From: Nocardioides sp. 1609 | Lineage (GTDB): Bacteria; Actinomycetota; Actinomycetes; Propionibacteriales; Nocardioidaceae | Length of the DNA stretch: 64,000 nucleotides | Direction of reading: 5' to 3' | Assembly: GCF_004522105.1 (NCBI RefSeq) | Contig: NZ_SPUJ01000005.1 | Coordinates: forward strand, 434,001-498,000 | Part shown: positions 59,515-64,000 of the stretch, in pieces | How the letters are laid out: each line of letters starts with the position of its first letter | Position numbering within the stretch: the first letter of the stretch is position 1 | Translations under genes and position numbers: made by a program | Notes under the pieces: model-generated | What the model saw: the letters and a program-made list of their open reading frames with translations, nothing else | What the model was told of the DNA's origin: nothing | Database searches by the model: none

Positions 59515-59771
59515 TCAACTGCACAACGGATCCGCAGGACGAGGTCTCTGGCCCGCTCCCTCCGCGCTGCCATCTGGGGCACCTTCCCCGGTTCCAGAAG
59601 GCACACCTTCCCCGTGACTTCGCACGCTCGCTCGCGAAGCGGGAGGAGGCGGGCTCGGGACCTGGCCCTGCGGCTCCACCGCACCACCACGCACGACCAC
59701 GCACCACCACGCACCACCACGCACCACCAGGCACCACTCAGCAACCCACCAACGTCTCTGGGGTCGAACCG
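59515..59771. other. Gene-free stretch with 10-bp repeat array, before rsmH
   Basis: Holds a short direct repeat (ggcac..ccttcccc near 59578 and 59599), a small stem (cttcgc/gcgaag near 59624) and the 10-bp array at 59681-59740. I see no gene; no clear promoter for the small ORF that follows. Confidence 0.5.
59681..59740 (-). repeat. 10-bp tandem repeat, reading TGG ladder on the minus strand
   Basis: Six units of gcaccaccac (59681, 59691 with gcacgaccac, 59701, 59711, 59721 with one change, 59731 truncated in match). On the minus strand this gives TGG triplets at 10-bp steps, the same period as the MraZ ladder, 170-230 bp upstream of rsmH. Confidence 0.8.
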
Positions 59772-59909
59772 ATGAGCGTCACACCCGCACCCGCGCCGCC
59801 GCGGGTCCGCCAGCAGGCCCGCGACGCCGCGGTCCTGATGGCGTTCTCGCTGGGGATGTCGCTGACGTGTGCCGTGGCCCTCCTCCTGCTGGCCGGGCTG
59901 GGACGCTGA
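59772..59909 (+). CDS. Small single-helix membrane protein before rsmH
   Basis: 45 aa, shorter than most gene finders report. Residues 1-16 are Pro/Arg-rich; a helix (about 20-43, [23 protein letters not shown]) fills the rest. ATG 59772 has only GGGG upstream. The TGA is one base before the rsmH GTG, which supports it being translated in the operon. Function unknown. Confidence 0.6.
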   Translation: MSVTPAPAPPRVRQQARDAAVLMAFSLGMSLTCAVALLLLAGLGR

Positions 59910-59910
59910 C

Positions 59911-60942
59911 GTGAACCGCCCCCAGCACGACCCGGTGCTCCTCGACCGGGTCGTGGACCTGCTGCGGCCCGCACTCGACCGGGAGGGCGCCGCCGGCGGC
60001 CCGACGGTCCTGGTCGACGCCACCCTCGGCCTCGGCGGCCACACCGAGGCGGTCCTGGCCCGCTGCCCGCTCGCCCGCGTCGTCGGGATCGACCGCGACC
60101 CGGACGCCCTGGCCCTGGCCGGCGCGCGCCTGGCGCCGTACGGCGACCGCTTCACCGGGGTGCACGCGACCTACGACGAGATCCCCGACGTCGTCGCCGA
60201 CCTCGGCCTCGACCGCCGCGGCCGGACCGACGGCGGGGTCGACGGCGTGCTGTTCGACCTCGGGGTCTCCTCCATGCAGCTCGACGTCGCCGAGCGTGGC
60301 TTCGCCTACGCCGTCGACGCCCCCCTCGACATGCGGATGGACGGCACCGGCCGCAGCGGCGGGCCGACCGCGGCCGACGTCCTCAACACCTACAGCGCCG
60401 CCGAGCTGACCCGGGTGCTGCGCGACTACGGCGAGGAGAAGTTCGCCCGCAAGATCGCCGGCGCGATCGTGCGGCAGCGCGAGAGCGCCCCGTTCGTCAC
60501 CAGCGCCGCCCTCGTCGAGCTGCTGTACGCCGAGATCCCGGCGCCGGCGCGACGCACCGGCGGCCACCCCGCCAAGCGCACCTTCCAGGCCCTGCGGATG
60601 GAGGTCAACGACGAGCTGGCCGTGCTCCGCCGCGCGCTGCCGGCGGCGATCGAGGCCCTGACGGTCGGCGGCCGCGTGGTCGTCGAGGCCTACCACTCGC
60701 TCGAGGACCGCCTGGTCAAGCAGGCCTTCGTCGCGGTCACCCGCAGCGAGGTGCCACCGGACCTGCCCTTCGTGCCGGAGGGCAGCGAGCCCGCCTTCCG
60801 CCTGGTCACCCGCGGCGCGGAGAAGGCCGACGCCGGCGAGATCGACGCCAACCCTCGCGCCGCCTCGGTCCGTCTGCGGGCCGTCGAGCGCACCCGCCCG
60901 AGCAACCCGCGCGATCCGTGGAACGGAAAGGCACACCGATGA
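59911..60942 (+). CDS. rsmH: 16S rRNA (cytosine-1402 N4) methyltransferase
   Basis: 343 aa, methylates C1402 of 16S rRNA with [16 protein letters not shown], motif [38 protein letters not shown] and [12 protein letters not shown] are the MraW signatures. GTG 59911 is chosen as it follows the small ORF by one base. ATGA overlap with the ftsL-like gene. Second main gene of the dcw cluster. Confidence 0.96.
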   Translation: MNRPQHDPVLLDRVVDLLRPALDREGAAGGPTVLVDATLGLGGHTEAVLARCPLARVVGIDRDPDALALAGARLAPYGDRFTGVHATYDEIPDVVADLGLDRRGRTDGGVDGVLFDLGVSSMQLDVAERGFAYAVDAPLDMRMDGTGRSGGPTAADVLNTYSAAELTRVLRDYGEEKFARKIAGAIVRQRESAPFVTSAALVELLYAEIPAPARRTGGHPAKRTFQALRMEVNDELAVLRRALPAAIEALTVGGRVVVEAYHSLEDRLVKQAFVAVTRSEVPPDLPFVPEGSEPAFRLVTRGAEKADAGEIDANPRAASVRLRAVERTRPSNPRDPWNGKAHR

Positions 60943-61421
60943 GCAGCCCGATGAGCAGCCTGACGATCCCGACAGCCCGGCGGACGGGTGTGCGGCCGCT
61001 GCCGCGGGCCCTGGCCCGCGGCGGCGCGGCCGATCGCGCCCGGCTCGCCGTCGTGCCCCGGCTGCGCAGCCGGGCCCCGAAGGTGCCGTTCGTGACGCTG
61101 GTGAGCGTGCTCCTCCTCGCCGGCGTCGTCGGCCTCCTCCTCTTCAACACCTCGATGCAGCAGGCCTCGTTCACGGCGGCACGGCTCGAGGACGAGGCCA
61201 GCGTGCTGGCCGCGCGCCAGCAGGCGCTCACCACCCAGATCGACGAGCTCCGCAACCCGACGAACCTCGCCGCCCAGGCGTGCGCGCTGGGCATGGTCGC
61301 CGCGCCGTCGGCGACCTTCCTCGACGTCGAGACCGGCGCCGTCACGGGCAGGCCGACCGCGGCGGTCCCGGGGCCGTGCCCCGGCGCGTCGTCCGGGCGC
61401 GGGCAGGGCGGCGTCCGATAG
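60939..61421 (+). CDS. FtsL-like septum protein (Rv2164c position)
   Basis: 160 aa. A basic Arg-rich N-terminus (1-45), one membrane helix (about 50-68, [19 protein letters not shown]) and a heptad-like outer coiled coil ([22 protein letters not shown]) match bacterial FtsL, a divisome scaffold between FtsI and FtsB/Q. The Pro/Gly tail is not conserved. ATGA overlap with rsmH and TAGTG overlap with ftsI. Confidence 0.88.
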   Translation: MSSPMSSLTIPTARRTGVRPLPRALARGGAADRARLAVVPRLRSRAPKVPFVTLVSVLLLAGVVGLLLFNTSMQQASFTAARLEDEASVLAARQQALTTQIDELRNPTNLAAQACALGMVAAPSATFLDVETGAVTGRPTAAVPGPCPGASSGRGQGGVR

Positions 61422-63301
61422 TGGGCACGAGCAACCGGCCCGGCACCGGGCCCCGCAAGCGCCCCGCCCCACGCCCCAGCGCCAGGCCCAGCACCAGGCC
61501 CAGCATCAGGAGGACGCCCGTGTCGTCTCGCCCCCGGAGCCGCCCGCGCGGCAGCGGGCGCGGGTCCTCCACGGTCCGGCTCCGCATCGGCTTCGTGGCG
61601 ATCGCGATGGTGATGTCGGTCTTCGCCGCCCGCCTGGTGCAGCTGCAGGGCATCGACCCGCAGCAGTACGCCGCGATGGCGGCCGCCGAGGGCCAGGTCA
61701 GCGTCGTGCTGCCGGCCGAGCGCGGCGACATCCTCGACCGCGACGGCGTGCCGCTCGCCGGCTCGATCGACGGCCTGATGGTCGTCGCCGACCCCTCCCT
61801 CACCGCCCAGGACGCACCCGAGCTCGCGACGTTCCTGTCCAAGCGGCTCGACCTCGACTACTTCGTCACCCTCGAGCGGCTCCAGGCCCGCGACAGCCGG
61901 TTCCAGTACCTCGCGCGCCAGGTGCCGGCCGCCGAGGCCCGCGACGTGGTCGCCGCGGCGAAGGAGCAGGGCTTCCTCGGCCTCGAGCTGCGCGACGACC
62001 CGGTGCGGGTCTACCCGTCGCGCGACGTCGCGGCCAACCTGGTCGGCTTCCTCGGCACGCCCGACAAGGACGGCGCCGCCCAGCCGCTCGCCGGTCTCGA
62101 GAACTCCTTCAACACCTGGCTCTCCGGCCACGACGGCGAGGCCCGCTACCAGACGGGGAGTGGCGGCGCCCGGATCCCCCTGGGCGACAACACCGTCGAC
62201 GAGGCCCGCGACGGCGCCGACCTGACGACCACGATCGACCGTGACCTGCAGTGGTACGTCCAGGAGGTCCTCGCCGATACGGTGACGGGCGCGCGGGCCG
62301 ACTCGGGCTCCGCGGTCGTCCTGGACCGCCAGACCGGTGAGCTCCTGGCGCTCGCCGACTACCCGACGTACGACGCCGAGCACCCCGAGCTGTCGCCGGA
62401 GGCCAACTACAACTCCCGTGCGCTCACCGACGTCTACGAGCCCGGGTCGGTGTCGAAGGTGCTGACCGTGGCCGGGCTGATCGACGCCGGCAAGGTCACG
62501 CCGCGCACGAAGTTCAACGTCCCGCCGCAGCTGATGCGCCAGGACCGCCCGATCGGCGACTACTTCGACCACGGGTGGATCAAGCTGACCCTGGCCGGGA
62601 TCCTGGCGAAGTCCTCCAACATCGGCACCGTGATGGCCGCCGACGAGTTCGAGCCGGGCCAGCTGCGCCGCTACCTGTCGGCCTTCGGCCTCGGCAAGCG
62701 CACCAACGTCGGCATCAGCGGCGAGACCAAGGGCATCCTGCCGGCCGGCAACGACTGGACCAGCCAGACCGGCGACCGGATCGCCTTCGGCCAGTCCTAC
62801 TCGGTCAACGCCCTGCAGATGGCCAGCGCGGTCAACACCATCGCCAACGGCGGGGTGCACGTCGAGCCCAGCGTGGTCCGCGGCACCGCCACCCTCGACG
62901 ACGGCACGGAGGTCGGCACCGGCGCGGCGACCAAGCAGCGCGTGGTCAGCGAGGAGGCCGCGCGCCAGACCGCGCTCATGATGGAGCGCGTCGTCGACCC
63001 CGACGTCGGCGTCGCGCCGGGGGCCGCCGTCCCGGGCTACCGGGTGGCCGGCAAGACCGGCACGGCCCAGCGTGCCGGCAAGGACGGCTACGACGGCACC
63101 TTCACGGTCTCCTTCGGCGGCTTCGCCCCCGCCGACGACCCGCGCTTCACCATCTACGTCGTCGTCCAGAACCCCCGCAACGGCGAGGGCGGCGGCTCGG
63201 TCGCCGGCCCGGCGTTCTCCCAGATCATGGGCTACGCGCTGCGTCGCTACGCGGTGGCGCCCACCGGCACACCACCCTCGCGGCTGCCCGTCGAGTGGTG
63301 A
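61421..63301 (+). CDS. ftsI: Penicillin-binding protein 3 / FtsI (septal transpeptidase)
   Basis: 626 aa, a class B PBP for septal peptidoglycan. A basic Arg/Pro/Ser-rich cytosolic stretch (1-50, with DNA repeats near 61479-61510) precedes a helix (about 53-75), a PBP dimer domain (to about 260) and the transpeptidase: Ser343 in PGSVSK, SSN 398-400, KTGT 545-548. GTG overlaps the ftsL-like TAG by one base. The stop overlaps a possible murE start. Confidence 0.96.
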   Translation: MGTSNRPGTGPRKRPAPRPSARPSTRPSIRRTPVSSRPRSRPRGSGRGSSTVRLRIGFVAIAMVMSVFAARLVQLQGIDPQQYAAMAAAEGQVSVVLPAERGDILDRDGVPLAGSIDGLMVVADPSLTAQDAPELATFLSKRLDLDYFVTLERLQARDSRFQYLARQVPAAEARDVVAAAKEQGFLGLELRDDPVRVYPSRDVAANLVGFLGTPDKDGAAQPLAGLENSFNTWLSGHDGEARYQTGSGGARIPLGDNTVDEARDGADLTTTIDRDLQWYVQEVLADTVTGARADSGSAVVLDRQTGELLALADYPTYDAEHPELSPEANYNSRALTDVYEPGSVSKVLTVAGLIDAGKVTPRTKFNVPPQLMRQDRPIGDYFDHGWIKLTLAGILAKSSNIGTVMAADEFEPGQLRRYLSAFGLGKRTNVGISGETKGILPAGNDWTSQTGDRIAFGQSYSVNALQMASAVNTIANGGVHVEPSVVRGTATLDDGTEVGTGAATKQRVVSEEAARQTALMMERVVDPDVGVAPGAAVPGYRVAGKTGTAQRAGKDGYDGTFTVSFGGFAPADDPRFTIYVVVQNPRNGEGGGSVAGPAFSQIMGYALRRYAVAPTGTPPSRLPVEW

Positions 63302-64000
63302 TGGGTGAGGATGGTGGACCGATGTCCACCGACAAGTCCGGGCTCCCGCCCACCCGCCCCCGCACCCCCACCACGACGCCCCTGGACGACGTCGCGGCCT
63401 GGCTGGGTGCGACGGTCCCCGACGGTGCGCGGGGTGTCGCGGTGACCGGTCTGACGCTGTCGTCGAAGCGCGTCGCCCCCGGCGACCTGTACGCCGCCCT
63501 GCCCGGGGCCCGGGTGCACGGGATCGACTTCGCCCCCGCCGCCGTGGGGTCCGGCGCCGTCGCCGTCCTCACCGACCCGGCCGGCGCCGCGGTCGCCGCG
63601 GCGAGCGGGACCGGGGTCCCGGTGCTCGTGGTCGACGACCCCCGTGCCGTGCTCGGCGGCCTCGCCGCGCGGCTCCACGGCGACCCTGCCTCGTCGATGC
63701 GGATGATCGGCGTCACCGGCACCCAGGGCAAGACGACGACGACGCGGCTCGCCGAGGCCGGGCTGCAGGGCTCGGGCACCCGCGCGGCCGTGGTCGGCAC
63801 CGTCGGCACCCGGATCGACGGCGTCGACGTGCCGACGAGCCTCACCACGCCCGAGGCCCCCGACCTGCACGGGCTCTTCGCCGTCATGCGCGAGCGCGGC
63901 GTCGAGGCCTGCGCCATGGAGGTGTCCAGCCACGCGCTGGTGATGGGTCGTGTCGACGGCGTCGTGTTCGACGTCGCGGTCTTCCTCAACCTGGGTCGCG
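63301..64000 (+). CDS. murE: UDP-N-acetylmuramyl-tripeptide synthetase (5' part)
   Basis: Runs off the window; 226-233 residues visible. Adds the third amino acid (usually meso- or LL-diaminopimelate in actinobacteria) to UDP-MurNAc-dipeptide. SSKRVAPGDLYAALPGARVHGIDF is the N-terminal UMP-binding domain, GVTGTQGKTTTT the ATP-binding P-loop and TSLTTPEAPDL the catalytic start of the central domain. ATG 63301 (TGATG overlap) or ATG 63322 (MSTDKS) could be the start; both are in frame. Confidence 0.93.
   Translation, partial: MGEDGGPMSTDKSGLPPTRPRTPTTTPLDDVAAWLGATVPDGARGVAVTGLTLSSKRVAPGDLYAALPGARVHGIDFAPAAVGSGAVAVLTDPAGAAVAAASGTGVPVLVVDDPRAVLGGLAARLHGDPASSMRMIGVTGTQGKTTTTRLAEAGLQGSGTRAAVVGTVGTRIDGVDVPTSLTTPEAPDLHGLFAVMRERGVEACAMEVSSHALVMGRVDGVVFDVAVFLNLGR

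Overview
The window is chromosomal DNA of a very GC-rich actinobacterium, most likely of the Nocardioides/Nocardioidaceae type. The grounds are the codon use, the many GTG/TTG starts, perfect actinobacterial LexA boxes (TCGAAC-N4-GTTCGA), many apparently leaderless genes (TANNNT box 6-7 nt before the start codon), and gene order shared with the Mycobacterium tuberculosis Rv2158c-Rv2178c region (class II DAHP synthase, PknL-like kinase, Rv2175c-like protein, polyprenyl synthase, MetF-like protein, mraZ-rsmH-ftsL-pbpB-murE). The genus is inferred. I see no rRNA, tRNA, insertion sequence, prophage or CRISPR array; this is core chromosome.

Layout. 1-4306 (minus): start of a Tad/Flp pilus operon (cpaB, cpaE/tadZ, cpaF/tadA, then a VWA protein cut by the window edge). 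4458-12707: acyl-CoA synthetase, SRPBCC protein, ArsA-type ATPase, two adjacent ROK sugar kinases, an alpha/beta hydrolase and a PlsC acyltransferase. 12785-15187: MacS/MacR-like two-component system with a flavin-reductase-fold gene between kinase and regulator. 15199-18281: poorly known genes around a palindrome that carries both convergent stop codons. 18355-23176: a phosphofructokinase with pyrophosphate-type residues, a TetR-controlled MFS exporter and an APC permease. 23203-28214: aromatic biosynthesis, with a class II DAHP synthase, an array of four 43-bp palindromic repeats, threonine aldolase, a zinc-ribbon membrane protein, and a class I DAHP synthase behind a Tyr/Phe leader-peptide attenuator. 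28354-31436: EamA transporter, endonuclease IV, MFS protein. 31496-38283: a four-gene ABC system (two ATPases, two large FtsX-type permeases).

38376-46464 is the PknL neighbourhood: PASTA kinase, Rv2175c-like protein, an RNase Sa-like nuclease with its barstar, polyprenyl synthase, metF, a SIMPL protein, an FAD oxidoreductase and a small P-loop kinase. 46404-49485 holds an ATP-grasp protein, DUF4126, a YbaK deacylase and a membrane protein. 49482-53008 is a DNA-damage segment: two perfect LexA boxes precede a HEPN-domain gene and a methyltransferase-dinB pair, with a secreted EndA-type nuclease between them. 53122-58669: DUF3040 protein, then a divergent MoxR-DUF58-transglutaminase operon. 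58857-64000 is the start of the division/cell-wall (dcw) cluster: a 10-bp ladder of TGG repeats around the mraZ promoter, mraZ, a repeat-filled gap, a small membrane ORF, rsmH, an ftsL-like gene, ftsI and the 5' part of murE.

Operons are tightly packed: many junctions overlap as ATGA, GTGA or TAGTG, implying translational coupling. Convergent operons are separated by long perfect hairpins without a T tract.
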